DNA of 64,000 nt from Actinoalloteichus_B caeruleus (lineage in GTDB: Bacteria > Actinomycetota > Actinomycetes > Mycobacteriales > Pseudonocardiaceae), in NCBI RefSeq assembly GCF_000718005.1, contig NZ_JODV01000009.1. One strand, given 5' to 3'. The position numbers were made by a program, and so were the translations under genes. The notes under the pieces are model-generated. The model was not told the DNA's origin, made no database searches, and saw only the letters and a list, made by a program, of their open reading frames with translations. Positions 1 to 11,334 of this stretch are shown one piece after another (the first letter of the stretch is position 1; each line of letters begins with the position of its first letter).

Positions 1-120
1 GAACTGGCGACTGGCCGCCAGCAGAGGAACGAGTCACCGGATCGGATGGTCCTCACCAGCATGGGAGAAGCCTACGCTGGCGTACGGCAGCGGCCGGTTC
101 GTGCGGCGAAGGGGACCTCG

Positions 121-1329
121 GTGAAACTCGAAGACGACCTCATCGGCACGAGGATTCGGCAGATCCGGCACTGGCGGGGCATGACCGCGTCCTCGGTCGC
201 TGGCCTTGCCGGTATCAGCCGGTCATACCTTTCGCGGATCGAACTCGGCGGGCGTGCGGTGAGTTCACGGTCGTTGCTCGAAGCGCTCGCGTCGGCCCTG
301 CGGGTCGCCCCCTCGGCACTGACGTCGGAACCGCACAAGACGCTCCGCCGTGGTGACCAGAGCGCACACGATGTCATCCAGTCCTTGGACAGCGCACTCA
401 CCTCCGCGATGCCCGGAGAACGGCCGGAGGACACGACGCCGCGCCCGCTTCCCGCGCTGGCGGCGGCCATCGACAGCGTCAACGCTGCCCGCCACGCCTG
501 CGACTACCCGGCCCTGGCGGATCTCGCGCCGCGCCTCGTACGTGAACTCCTGGTCCTGTACGCCTCGGGGCCTCATCGGCGACAGGCCGGTGAGTGGCTC
601 GCCTCCACCTACCAGGCGATCATGGACGCGGCGAAAGCACTGCACGGTGTGGGGCTGCCGGCCCTGGCGTACACGCACGTCAGGACGATCGCCGAGGATC
701 TCGACGATCCTCAGCTCCGGGGGCTGGGCTACTGGATGCGTGGTCAGGCGTTCGGTCCTGGCCGGCGACGTGAACAGGTGGCTTTCTCGGCCGCTGCGGC
801 CGGATCGCTGGAACCGCACATCGGCGAGCCGGGCGTGCTCGAAGCGTATGGCCAGGTACACCTCAACGCGGCGCTGGGGGCGGTCGCCTCGGGCCAGCCT
901 GATGTCGCGGACGCACACGTTCGGGAGGCTCGGGACGCGGCGCGACGAGTGAGCGGCCCGGGGTCTCCGTGGGCGGGACTCTGGTTCGGCCCCACCAACG
1001 TCGCCGTCTGGTCGCTGGTGATCGCCTCGGAGAAGAAGGACATTGGCGCCGTGGACAGGATCGCGGGGCAGATCGACATTGACGTCATTCCCTACGCGGG
1101 GAGGCGAGCGGCGTTCTACTCGGAGTGGGGACGTGCGGTGCTCTCGGAGACCCGGTCCCGTGAGCGGGGCCTCGCGCTGTTGCTGAAAGCCGAGAAGCTC
1201 GCCCCCCACCGCGTCCGCAACCACCCCCTGGTCCGGGACGCGGTCAGCAGCCTGCTCGTTCGGTCGCGCAGGGAAGCCGGTGCGGGCGCGTTGCGGGGCC
1301 TCGCCCTTCGGATGGGAATCGCGACCTGA
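121..1329 (+). CDS. XRE-family transcriptional regulator with large C-terminal helical region
   Basis: An XRE/Cro-type helix-turn-helix fills about residues 8-65 (RIRQIRHWRGMT, then AGLAGISRSYLSRIE, the recognition helix region). The remaining ~330 residues are alanine- and leucine-rich and look helical, as in actinobacterial XRE regulators that carry a TPR-like sensor. The frame is open from an ATG at position 46, but the GTG at 121 has a good ribosome site (GAAGGGG, seven bases upstream) and starts just before the HTH, so I prefer it (402 aa). No partner gene lies downstream; the next gene is on the other strand. The ligand and targets cannot be read from the sequence. The family call is firm; the start is less so. 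Confidence 0.85.
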   Translation: MKLEDDLIGTRIRQIRHWRGMTASSVAGLAGISRSYLSRIELGGRAVSSRSLLEALASALRVAPSALTSEPHKTLRRGDQSAHDVIQSLDSALTSAMPGERPEDTTPRPLPALAAAIDSVNAARHACDYPALADLAPRLVRELLVLYASGPHRRQAGEWLASTYQAIMDAAKALHGVGLPALAYTHVRTIAEDLDDPQLRGLGYWMRGQAFGPGRRREQVAFSAAAAGSLEPHIGEPGVLEAYGQVHLNAALGAVASGQPDVADAHVREARDAARRVSGPGSPWAGLWFGPTNVAVWSLVIASEKKDIGAVDRIAGQIDIDVIPYAGRRAAFYSEWGRAVLSETRSRERGLALLLKAEKLAPHRVRNHPLVRDAVSSLLVRSRREAGAGALRGLALRMGIAT

Positions 1330-1904
1330 CCAAACCCACCCTCCCCGGTCAGGTTGGTAGCTGGACACGGTGTGGCACTTCCCCTCCGCAGCGCACCGCG
1401 GTGTCACGCCGATCACGATGACGGTCCGCCGTGTCGTCGGCGTGCGCTTGCGGGCGTGCGAGACGGGGGTCGGCCGGCGCCGGCCGCCTGCCGGGGTTGG
1501 CTGGTGACGGCTGGCCAGCTGGCCGTCCTCGCTGTGACGTGACCTGTGGCACGGCGACGGCGATGGCGTCCGTGTTCGCGTTCAGCAGGCGAGGCGGAGA
1601 AGCCCGACGTCCTGGGGTGCCGGTCGCCAGCCGTTCGGTGAGCGCGGCCCGCCGTACACCTCGGGCGGCGGCTCGGCCGGTGGTCCGCCCGGGAACCGTC
1701 ACCGCCGTCCAGTGTCCCCCGCAGGCCCGGTTCCGGTGCGGGCTGGCGGCACCGCATCGCCGGGCGCACCTCCCAGCCGTGCGGCGGAACGGTTCCCGCT
1801 CAGCGGCGCAGGACCGGGCCACCGCTGCGCGCTCACCGGCCGCCCCGGCCCAACGCGGTGGGCCACGTCGCACCAACCTCAGCACACCCCGCTCCCCGTT
1901 CCCC
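1330..1904. other. intergenic region, no gene seen
   Basis: This stretch lies between two converging genes. Several frames are open on both strands, as expected at this GC content, but none encodes a recognisable domain or has a convincing ribosome site. I see no tRNA and no clear terminator hairpin with a T tract. Confidence 0.5.
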
Positions 1905-3275
1905 TCACTCGCCGAGGAGGCGTTGGGCTTCCAGGGCGAGGGCGAGTTCCAGCAGGTCGCGCTGCCGGTTCAGGGAACGCCCGCTGAGCTGTTCGTAGCG
2001 GCGCAGCCGGTTCAGCACGGTGTTGCGGTGGCAGAACAGCCGGGTGCCGGCCCGCAGCGCCGATCCGTCGCAGTCCAACCACACCTCCAGGGTGGACAGC
2101 AGGACCTTCCGGTCCGGCGGGTCGAGGTCGAGGACGGGGCCGAGGGCCCGCCGGGTCAGCGCGGCCGACAGCTCCGGGCAACTCACCACCATCGCCGAGG
2201 GCAGGTGGTCCTCCAACAGGGCGACCTGGGCGTCGTCCTCACAGGTCCGCAGCGCGGTGTCGGCGAAACGGCGGGCCGCGCCCACGGCGGCCAGCTCCTC
2301 CACGGCCGGGCTCACCCCGACCCGGCAGCCCCGGGGGACGGTCAGGGCGGCGGCGAGGTCGGCGACCGCCACGTCCCCGAGCTGGACGATGCCCAGTTCC
2401 TCCTCCACCCCGGTGTGCCAGATGATCCGGGTTCCGGGGACACCGACCCGCAGGCCCGGGTCGCGGAGCACCGCCCGGCCCTGCCCGGCGACGACCACCA
2501 CCGCGTACCGCGCCTGCTGGGGGAGGTCCAGGGCGGCGGCCACCGCGGGCACGTCGGCCAGCCTCGTGCTGCCGTCCAGCAACGCGCCCACCAGGGCCCG
2601 CAGTCGTTCCTCCCGGCGCCGGGTGAGTTGGCCCTCCACCTTGCGGTAGGCGTCGGCGAGGAGGCCGCAGTGCTCGTCGACGAAGTTCCACACGTCGGCC
2701 GCGACGTGCACCAGCAGGTGCACCCGGTCGGGGTCGCTGCGGGTGGTGGCGTCGACCAGCCCCTGCCACACCACGCCACCGCCCAACCGGAAGGCGTGCA
2801 GCAGGGCGTCGAGGGGCAGCCCCTGCTCGGCCCGTTCGGCTCCGATCCGCCACGAGCAGCGGCGGGCGGACTCCCGGGTCTCCCGGGGGGCGAGGATCGA
2901 CCGGATGTTGTGCTCCAGCGATTCGTGCACCTCCCGCCACAGGCCGTCGAAGTCGGTGGCGGCCGACCGGTAGGCGGGTTCCTGTTCCCGCAGCAGCGCG
3001 ACGAGGTGGTCGGTGAGCTGGGGGAGTTCGCTGAGCAGGCTCCTGGCGGCGTGGTGGACGACGGCGACGGCTTCGGCGCTGGCGCGGGAGCGGATCGGCG
3101 GGCCGGCGGCGGGTAGTCCGGGGAGGGCGTGCGGGGCGCGGACCGAGGTCCTGCCGGTGGCCGGCCCGTGGGGGCGGGTGCGTGCGTCCGCGTGCGGCCG
3201 CCCGCCGAAGACGGTGCGGCCGGTCGGTTCGCCCGGGGTGGTGGGGTGGCGGAGCGGCGACGCGGGTCTGGTCAC
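1905..3275 (-). CDS. PucR-family transcriptional regulator
   Basis: The C-terminus has the PucR-type helix-turn-helix: a conserved CHRNTVLNRLRRYE segment followed by a helix ending in ALALEAQRLL. The ~300 residues before it form a helical segment (LPQLTDHLVALLREQEPAYR) and an alpha/beta regulatory region, as in PucR/CdaR proteins that switch on catabolic genes in response to small ligands. Two GTG starts are possible; the one at 3275 is preceded by GAGGTGA at ideal distance and is preferred over 3284. It lies beside another regulator and 4 kb from a divergent thiolase/dehydrogenase group, which it may control, but no operator was identified. Confidence 0.85.
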   Translation of the reverse strand: MTRPASPLRHPTTPGEPTGRTVFGGRPHADARTRPHGPATGRTSVRAPHALPGLPAAGPPIRSRASAEAVAVVHHAARSLLSELPQLTDHLVALLREQEPAYRSAATDFDGLWREVHESLEHNIRSILAPRETRESARRCSWRIGAERAEQGLPLDALLHAFRLGGGVVWQGLVDATTRSDPDRVHLLVHVAADVWNFVDEHCGLLADAYRKVEGQLTRRREERLRALVGALLDGSTRLADVPAVAAALDLPQQARYAVVVVAGQGRAVLRDPGLRVGVPGTRIIWHTGVEEELGIVQLGDVAVADLAAALTVPRGCRVGVSPAVEELAAVGAARRFADTALRTCEDDAQVALLEDHLPSAMVVSCPELSAALTRRALGPVLDLDPPDRKVLLSTLEVWLDCDGSALRAGTRLFCHRNTVLNRLRRYEQLSGRSLNRQRDLLELALALEAQRLLGE

Positions 3276-3498
3276 GGGTCTCACCTCGTCCTGTGTGGAG
3301 GGGCAGGGCGCGGCCCTGGGGCAGGGACGGTGGTCGGGGTGCGGCCTCGCCGCCCTCGCCGAGCGGTGCGGGCGGTGAGGGCGGCGAGGGTTGGCGGCTG
3401 GCCTGCGGGGCTGCGCCGGTGGGAGGACGGGGCCGCGAACGGCACCGGACCCGGCATCCAGGGGCAGGGGACGTGGTGCGCCGGCTCGACGGGGCGGG

Positions 3499-6400
3499 TC
3501 ACGCGCCCGCCTCCTCGGCCTGGCCGCCCGGGTGGGAGGGCAGGGACCGTCGGCGCGGGGCGCTGGTCTCGGATGTGGGACGCGGTGGTGCCTCGCCGCT
3601 GGTCGTGGTCGCCGGGTTCCTGGGCCGACCGAACACGGGTTGTTGTCCCGGTGGCAGTCGCCGGCGGTGCGCGGTGGCCAGGGCGGTCACCGACGCCTGC
3701 CCGGCCGCCTCCCGGCCGGTGGGGTGCCGCCCGACGGCGACGCCGACGCCGACGCCGCTGGCCGTTGGGGTGTCGTCGCGGTCGGAGCCGCCGTTCGACA
3801 GCAGCAATGTCAGCTCGACGCGGGAGCGCACCCCGAGGGTCGCGAAGACGTTGCGGAGGTGGTGGTCCACGGTGCGCGGGCTGAGCCGCAGGCTCACCGC
3901 GACCTCCCGGTTGGTGTTACCGGATGCGACGGCGCGGGCGATCCGCAGCTGCTGCGGGGTGAGCCGGTCGGTGTCGACCGTCCTCCGGCGGCGGCCCGCG
4001 AGGTTGACGGCCCGGGGCGGCGAGTCGCCGACCGCGCGGAGCTCGTCGCGTGCCCGGGTCGCCCACTGCCTGGCCCCGCACAGTTCGAACAGGACGAGCG
4101 CGGCGCGCAGCTGGTCCCGGGCGGCTCCGGGGCTGCGGCGCCGGCGCAGCGCCTCCCCGTGGAGCAGGCGGGTGCGGCCCTGTTCGAAGCCCTGGCCGGC
4201 CCGTTCGTGCAGGTCGATCGCCTCCCGGAACAGGGCGTCCGCGCCGCTGTCGTCGGCGTGGAGCAGGGCGCGGCAGCGCAGCGCCTGTGCCCGCCGGTCC
4301 GGGTCGCCGGTGGCCGCCGCCCAGCGTTCGAACCGCCGGAGCGGGGCGTGGACGCCGTGGGTGTCGCCGGCGAGGACGGCCGCCTCCACCAGCGAGGGGA
4401 CGGCGAACTCGCGGGCGGCGAAGTGGCCGCGTGGCCCGCTGCCGACCAGCAGCGGGCGGAGCCGGTCGGCGGCCGTCTCGGGCCGGCGACCCGCCAGGTC
4501 CAGCATCGCCAGTGCCCAGGTGGCCAGGGTTTCGGCGAACACCAGTCCCCGGGCGGCGGCCTCCCTGGCCGCCCGGGCCGCGTGGTCGTGGCAGGACTCC
4601 TCCTCCCCGAGCAGGGCCGAGGTGAACGCGAGGAGCGCGCGGTGGTGTGTGGCCTGGTTGGGTTGGCCGGCGCGGTGGGCGGCGCGCAGCCCGGCGGAGG
4701 CGTGGGAGTGGGCGCGGGCGTGGTCGCCGAGGACCAGTTCGGTGTGGGCCAGGTGTTCCAGCGCGATCGGGACGAGGGCGGCCGGCCCGCCGGCGCGGGC
4801 CGAGGCCAGCGCTCGGGCCGCCGCCGTCGCGGCGTCCCGGGGGCGGCCGGCGGCGAGGGCGGCGACGGTGGCCGCGAACAGGGGGACGGCGCCGTCGAGC
4901 TCGCCGTCGAGCATCCTGCGCAGCAGGGGGGTTCCTTCGTGGGGCCGGCCGCGCAGCACGGCCGCCAGTCCGCCCGCGTAGTCGGCCTCCCAACCCGAGG
5001 GGTGCCGGCCGGGCCGTGGCGGGTCGGGGGGTTGTCGTGGCGCCGGGAGTGGGCGTTCGGTGGCCTCGGGTGGGGTGCGGGTCCCGGGGATGCCCGGGTG
5101 CCGGTGGACCGTCCAGGACGGTGTCGGTCGCACAGCCGAGCGGGGCGCCTCGCACCAGCTGACCAGCCCTCCTCCCGGGGGGTGTGGCCGGGTGGCCGCC
5201 GGGTGAGCCCAGGGCTGGGTGTGGGCGGCCGCTCGGACACCGGCGAGGCGCGCCGCGAGGCGGACGTCGGGGAATCGGGGCGCCCTGGGCAGCCGGTGCC
5301 CCGAGGTCGGGGCGTGCGGGGTCTCGGCCGCCGGGCGGTTCCCGGCCGTGGACGGTCCGGGTGGGTCGTCGGCCGCCGCGTGGTCGAGGGCGGCCAGGTG
5401 CCGGGGGAGGTCACCGCTGGCCCAGCTGGCCGCCAACCGGTCCATGAGCGCCGCCCGCGCCAACGGTCCGCCGTGGGGGCGCAACAGGGCGGCGGCCAGT
5501 TCCAGGGAGGCGTGCGCGTCGGAGACCACCCCGCCGCGCAGTTCCAGGGCTCCCCGCACGAGTTCCCGGCGGCCGACCACGTCGTCGTCGGCCGCCGGCA
5601 GCTCCGGGGCCGTCAGCAGCGCCCAGGCCCGGCGGGGGTCGCCGGCGAGCCAGGCGTGGTCGACGGCGGCGAGGACGCGGCGGGCGCGGCGGCGGGCGTC
5701 GGTGGTGAGCCGTGCCGCGCTGGCCAGCGCGGTGGAGCACTGGGCGTGGTCGAGCAGCGGTCCCCGGCCGGTCGGGGAGTGCCGGTCGACGGCGCGGGCC
5801 AGGGCGGCGGCCAACCGGTCGTCCGGGCCGACGGTGGCCGCCGCCCGGTGGCACAACCGGCGGAGACCGCCGGGCCCGGGGTCGAGGACGTCGGCCACCA
5901 CCGCGTGGGCGGCGCGCAGGTGGGGTCGCGGCGCCTCCCGGTAGACGGCGTCCCGCAGGTGGGGGTCGCGGAACCGGACGAGGTCGCCGTCGACGACGAG
6001 GAGCCCGGTGTCCTCGGCCGGGTCCAGGCAGGACGGGGACAGCCCGGCGCGGCGGGCGGCGCGGTGGAGCAGGTCCAGGGCGGGTGGCCCGTCGAACACC
6101 GTCGCGGCGGCGGCGACCAGCACCAGCCGGCGCGTGTCGGCGGGGAGGCGTTCCAGGGTGGTGGGAGGTGGCCCGGCGCGGGCCGCGGGCGCGGACGTTC
6201 CCCGGTCCGGCAGTGGTGCGACGCCGCCGGGCGCACCGGGCGGCGTCGGGGGCGGGTCCACTCCGGGCGGTTCCTCAGCCGGGCGCGGCGGACCCGGGGT
6301 CGGGGGCGGCGGGTCCGTGGGTGGGCCCGCGCCAGCGGTCAACGGCTCGGCTGCCGCCGCGTCCGACGCGGCGAGCGGTCCAGCGGGGTGGCGGGCCGCT

Positions 6401-6684
6401 GTGGCGGGGCCAGCCGCCACCCGAGGCTCCGACCCGGTAGGTGGGCCGACCCGTGGCCGGGTGGTCACGGCTGGGGTGGGGCGGGACGCGGGCGGCGGCG
6501 GAACCTCCGGGGCGGAGCAGGCAGGACACCGAGGTGGGGGCGCGGCGGTCCGCGCGGCCGTCCGGGCACGACCGCGTGCCACGGTGCGCGGTCGGGTGAC
6601 CGCCAGGGCGTCGTCGCCTCGGTCGTGGATGCGGAGGCCGACCGAGTGGACAGGCTTTCCGATCACACCGGCCAAGTTACGCAC
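3499..6684 (-). CDS. LuxR-family regulator, LAL-like, without visible ATPase P-loop
   Basis: The protein is about 1,061 aa. A LuxR/GerE helix-turn-helix sits at about residues 905-960 (LTPQQLRIARAVASGNTNRE, then RTVDHHLRNVFATLGVRSR). It is followed by an unusual ~100-residue tail. Residues ~175-900 resemble the winged-helix and TPR-like part of LAL (MalT-type) regulators. The amino-terminal ~165 residues are instead an alanine/proline-rich low-complexity stretch with no Walker A or Walker B motif. A second proline-rich insert spans about residues 445-568. The GTG start has a GGAG seven bases upstream. A LAL protein without its nucleotide-binding core cannot act as the usual ATP switch, so it may be degenerate or use another signal. 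The HTH is secure; the true amino terminus is uncertain. Confidence 0.75.
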   Translation of the reverse strand: MRNLAGVIGKPVHSVGLRIHDRGDDALAVTRPRTVARGRARTAARTAAPPPRCPACSAPEVPPPPASRPTPAVTTRPRVGPPTGSEPRVAAGPATAARHPAGPLAASDAAAAEPLTAGAGPPTDPPPPTPGPPRPAEEPPGVDPPPTPPGAPGGVAPLPDRGTSAPAARAGPPPTTLERLPADTRRLVLVAAAATVFDGPPALDLLHRAARRAGLSPSCLDPAEDTGLLVVDGDLVRFRDPHLRDAVYREAPRPHLRAAHAVVADVLDPGPGGLRRLCHRAAATVGPDDRLAAALARAVDRHSPTGRGPLLDHAQCSTALASAARLTTDARRRARRVLAAVDHAWLAGDPRRAWALLTAPELPAADDDVVGRRELVRGALELRGGVVSDAHASLELAAALLRPHGGPLARAALMDRLAASWASGDLPRHLAALDHAAADDPPGPSTAGNRPAAETPHAPTSGHRLPRAPRFPDVRLAARLAGVRAAAHTQPWAHPAATRPHPPGGGLVSWCEAPRSAVRPTPSWTVHRHPGIPGTRTPPEATERPLPAPRQPPDPPRPGRHPSGWEADYAGGLAAVLRGRPHEGTPLLRRMLDGELDGAVPLFAATVAALAAGRPRDAATAAARALASARAGGPAALVPIALEHLAHTELVLGDHARAHSHASAGLRAAHRAGQPNQATHHRALLAFTSALLGEEESCHDHAARAAREAAARGLVFAETLATWALAMLDLAGRRPETAADRLRPLLVGSGPRGHFAAREFAVPSLVEAAVLAGDTHGVHAPLRRFERWAAATGDPDRRAQALRCRALLHADDSGADALFREAIDLHERAGQGFEQGRTRLLHGEALRRRRSPGAARDQLRAALVLFELCGARQWATRARDELRAVGDSPPRAVNLAGRRRRTVDTDRLTPQQLRIARAVASGNTNREVAVSLRLSPRTVDHHLRNVFATLGVRSRVELTLLLSNGGSDRDDTPTASGVGVGVAVGRHPTGREAAGQASVTALATAHRRRLPPGQQPVFGRPRNPATTTSGEAPPRPTSETSAPRRRSLPSHPGGQAEEAGA

Positions 6685-7212
6685 GCGTGAACTCCGGCGG
6701 AAGACCGCCGCTCGGCCCGCCTCCCGGGTCCACTGTGCGCCCGCGAGCCGGTCGTGAGCGGTGTTTCCCCAGGGCGCGGCGGGTGTGGCGACCGAGGGGG
6801 CCGCGCCGGTGCCCTCCGCGTCGTCGTCGCGTTCTGTGCCCTGTCACATGGCGGCGTCGTCCCCGGTTGTGCAAGGCGCCAGAAGCCGCCGGCCCCGCTG
6901 TACAGGGGAGGTGGCCCGTGGTCAGGTGGGATGGCCCCGGGCGGCATCCGCCGGGCCGGGGCCGGCGAACCGCAGCCGTCGCCGGCCTGACCGGCGCCGC
7001 TGCCGGCGCCACCCCGGGCCCGTCGTCCCTCGACCCGACCGGCCCCGACCGGACGACCGGACGACCGGACGACCGGACGACCGGACGACCGGACCCGACC
7101 GTCCCGTGCCGGTCCGCCCAGCCGGAACACCCCGACCCGGGGCCGGCGGCCGGCGCACGGCCGACGCCCCCGATCCCGCCGTCCCACGCCCCGCCCGCAC
7201 CCGGAGGAGACC
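6685..7212. other. divergent intergenic region upstream of thiolase
   Basis: This region lies between the divergent LuxR-type and thiolase genes, so it should contain both promoters. No coding region is convincing. The only clear structure is the short tandem repeat at 7047-7094. A GGAGGAG ribosome site ends just before the thiolase ATG. Confidence 0.5.
7047..7094. repeat. six tandem copies of an 8-bp unit
   Basis: The unit GACCGGAC is repeated six times without a mismatch, then breaks down into CCGACC. It lies ~120 bp upstream of the thiolase start. Such a tract is prone to replication slippage, so copy number may vary between strains; the repeat could also space or form protein-binding sites. 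Confidence 0.9.
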
Positions 7213-8436
7213 ATGCCCGAGGCCGTCATCGTCGCCGCAGCGCGCTCCCCCATCGGCAGGGCCAGGAAGGGGTCGCTGCGCGACGTCCGCCCCGACGACC
7301 TCGCCGCCGCGATGGTCCGCGCCGCGCTCGACCAGGTCCCCGAACTGCCCGTCGAGGACGTCGAGGACCTCTACCTCGGCTGCGGGAACCCCAGCGGCGA
7401 GCAGGGGTTCAACATCGCCCGCGTCGTGGCGGTGTCGCTCGGCCTGGACGCCCTGCCCGGCGCGACGATCAGCCGGCACTGCGCCTCGTCCCTCCAGACC
7501 ACCAGGATGGCGTTCCACGCGATCCGCGCGGGGGAGGGCCTGGCCTACGTGTCCGGGGGCGTCGAGTGCGTGTCCCGCATCGCCCGCCCCGCCGACGCCC
7601 AGGCCGGCGGGCGGGGTGAGAACTCCCGCTACGCGGCGGCGATGGCCCGCTCGGCCACCCGCGCCGGCGGCGGAGCCCCACCCTGGGAGGACCCCCGCCT
7701 GTCCGGTGAACTGCCCGACGTGTACCTGGCGATGGGGCAGACCGCCGAGAACGTCGCCCAGCACCGGGGGGTCAGCCGCCGCGAACAGGACGAGTTCGCG
7801 GTGCGCTCGCAGCGGGCCGCCGCCCGTGCCCTCGACGACGGGTTCTGGGCCGAGGACATCACCCCCGTCACCCTCCCCGACGGCACCGTCGTCGCCGCCG
7901 ACGACGGCCCCCGCCCCGGGACCACCCTGGACCGGCTCGCCGGGCTCGCCCCCGTGTTCCGGCCGGACGGGACCGTCACCGCCGGGAACTGCTGCCCGCT
8001 CAACGACGGCGCCGCCGCCCTGGTGGTGATGGACGAGGACCGCGCCGGGGACCTCGGCATCACCCCGCTGGCCCGCATCCGCTCCACCGGGGTGTCGGCG
8101 CTGTCCCCGGAGATCATGGGGCTGGGGCCGGTGGCGGCCTGCCGGCTCGCGTTGCGCCGCGCCGGGCTCGGCGTCGGCGACCTCGACCTGGCCGAGATCA
8201 ACGAGGCGTTCGCCGCGCAGGTCATCCCCGTCCACCGCGACCTGGGGCTCGACGAGGACCGGCTCAACGTGCACGGCGGCGCGATCGCCGTCGGCCACCC
8301 GTTCGGCATGACCGGGGCCCGGCTGACCGCCACCCTGCTGCACGGCCTCCGCGTCCGGGACGGCCAGTTCGGCCTGGTGTCGATGTGCGTGGCCGGCGGG
8401 CAGGGCATGGCGATGGTCGTCGAACGCCTCTCCTGA
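7213..8436 (+). CDS. thiolase (acetyl-CoA acyltransferase family)
   Basis: At 407 aa this is the normal length for a cytosolic thiolase. The catalytic residues are all visible: the nucleophilic cysteine Cys90 (SRHCASS), His362 in the VGHPFGMTGAR motif and Cys392 in MCVAGGQG. NEAFAAQ is also present. It would cleave a 3-ketoacyl-CoA with CoA, or run the reverse condensation. It opens a same-strand run with an aldehyde dehydrogenase (122 bp downstream) and an alcohol dehydrogenase, which together could oxidise an alcohol to an acid and then degrade it as a CoA ester. The ATG follows a GGAGGAG site. Substrate chain length cannot be told from sequence. Confidence 0.93.
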   Translation: MPEAVIVAAARSPIGRARKGSLRDVRPDDLAAAMVRAALDQVPELPVEDVEDLYLGCGNPSGEQGFNIARVVAVSLGLDALPGATISRHCASSLQTTRMAFHAIRAGEGLAYVSGGVECVSRIARPADAQAGGRGENSRYAAAMARSATRAGGGAPPWEDPRLSGELPDVYLAMGQTAENVAQHRGVSRREQDEFAVRSQRAAARALDDGFWAEDITPVTLPDGTVVAADDGPRPGTTLDRLAGLAPVFRPDGTVTAGNCCPLNDGAAALVVMDEDRAGDLGITPLARIRSTGVSALSPEIMGLGPVAACRLALRRAGLGVGDLDLAEINEAFAAQVIPVHRDLGLDEDRLNVHGGAIAVGHPFGMTGARLTATLLHGLRVRDGQFGLVSMCVAGGQGMAMVVERLS

Positions 8437-8558
8437 CCCCGGTGCGGTCCCGGCGCCGCCCACGGGCCGCACGTCACCCGGAGGCGAGGCACCGCCGACC
8501 ACCCACGACCCATCCCGACCACCCGACTCCCGAACACCCCGAGCGCGTGGAGGACGCC

Positions 8559-10016
<1,458 letters not shown>

Positions 10017-10083
10017 CCACCTCGACCCCACGGGCCCCGGCCCGTCCCGGTCGCCGCGACCCCACCCCGCGAGGGAGCACACC

Positions 10084-11190
10084 ATGCCGAGCACCGCCGT
10101 CGGCGCCGTCCTGCGCGCCACCGACCAACCGCTGCGGGTCGAGGAGATCGAGCTGCGCGACCCCGGCCCGTCGGAGGTCCGGGTCCGCATGACCGCCGCC
10201 GGTGTCTGCCACTCCGACCTGTCGCTGGCCCGGGGTGTGCTGCCCCACCACCTGCCGGCCGTGTTGGGGCACGAGGGCGTCGGCGACGTCGTCGAGGTGG
10301 GGGAGGGGGTGACGGGCCTGCGGGTCGGCGACCAGGTGGTGCTGAACTGGTCACCGCCCTGCCGGGACTGCTGGTTCTGCCGGGGCGGCCAGCCCTACCT
10401 GTGCCAGGCGTCGCTGCGGTACGCGACCCGCCCGCACGCGGTGGGCGCCGACGGCCAACCTCTGTTCCCAGGGCTGGGCGCGGCGGCCTTCGCCACCGAG
10501 ACGCTGGTGGCCGAGGACGCCTGCGTTCCGCTGCCACCCGGCACCCCCGCCGTGGAGGCCGCGCTGCTGGGTTGCGCCGCCCTCACCGGCGTGGGGGCGG
10601 TGCGCAACGCCGCCCGTGTCCGCCCCGGTGAGTCCGTGGTGGTCCTCGGGCTGGGCGGGGTGGGCCTGTGCGCGGTGCAGGCCGCCCGCATCGCGGGGGC
10701 GGACCCGGTGATCGCCGTGGACCCCGCGCCGGAGAAGGCCGCGCTCGCGGAGTCCCTGGGGGCCACCGAGGTGCTCGAACCCGGGCCGGAGCTGGCCCGG
10801 CGGGTCCGAAGGCTGACCGGGGGCAGGGGCGCGGACCACGCCGTCGAATGCGTCGGCCGCGCCACCAGCATCCGCGCCGCCTGGGACGTGCTCCGCCGCG
10901 GCGGGCGGGCCACCGTCGTCGGGCTCGGCGAGCGGAGCGACACCCTGACCCTCAGCGCCGCCGAGGTCGCCATGCTGGGCCGCACCCTCGCCGGCTGCAT
11001 GTACGGGGACTGCGACCCGGCCGAGGACCTGCCCGTCCTGCTCGGCCTGCTCGGCGCGGGAGCCCTCGACCTGGGGTCCCTGGTGGACCGGCGGATCGAC
11101 CTCGCCGAGGTGGAGGACGTCTTCGCCGACCTCGACCGGGGCCGGGGCGCGCGGGCGGTCGTCGTGTTCGACCAGGGCGACCAGGGCTGA
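10084..11190 (+). CDS. zinc-dependent alcohol dehydrogenase (MDR superfamily)
   Basis: The protein is 368 aa and starts at an ATG behind GAGGGAG. The catalytic zinc ligands are Cys42 (GVCHSD), His63 with Glu64 (LGHEGVGD) and Cys164. The structural zinc site is Cys93, Cys96, Cys99 and Cys107. A Rossmann glycine motif (GLGGVGLCA) follows. This pattern matches class III-like and mycothiol-related actinobacterial alcohol dehydrogenases, which interconvert alcohols and aldehydes. It follows the aldehyde dehydrogenase by 67 bp, so the two probably act in sequence. Confidence 0.92.
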   Translation: MPSTAVGAVLRATDQPLRVEEIELRDPGPSEVRVRMTAAGVCHSDLSLARGVLPHHLPAVLGHEGVGDVVEVGEGVTGLRVGDQVVLNWSPPCRDCWFCRGGQPYLCQASLRYATRPHAVGADGQPLFPGLGAAAFATETLVAEDACVPLPPGTPAVEAALLGCAALTGVGAVRNAARVRPGESVVVLGLGGVGLCAVQAARIAGADPVIAVDPAPEKAALAESLGATEVLEPGPELARRVRRLTGGRGADHAVECVGRATSIRAAWDVLRRGGRATVVGLGERSDTLTLSAAEVAMLGRTLAGCMYGDCDPAEDLPVLLGLLGAGALDLGSLVDRRIDLAEVEDVFADLDRGRGARAVVVFDQGDQG

Positions 11191-11334
11191 GCGCCGGCCC
11201 GGTCCGGTGGTGTCCCCGTACCGGGCCGCACCGGCCACCCCACCCCCGGCCTCTCCCGGGGGTGGGCTGCTCTGCCGCGCCGCGGCGACCGAGGACGGCC
11301 CGGGGCACCGCGACCCGGCACGCGACCGGTCGGG

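Noticed and set aside
3391..6690. Long open plus-strand frame of ~1,100 codons
   Set aside because: It mirrors the minus-strand LuxR-type gene. Its translation is low-complexity Gly/Arg/Pro without domains, a GC-rich shadow.
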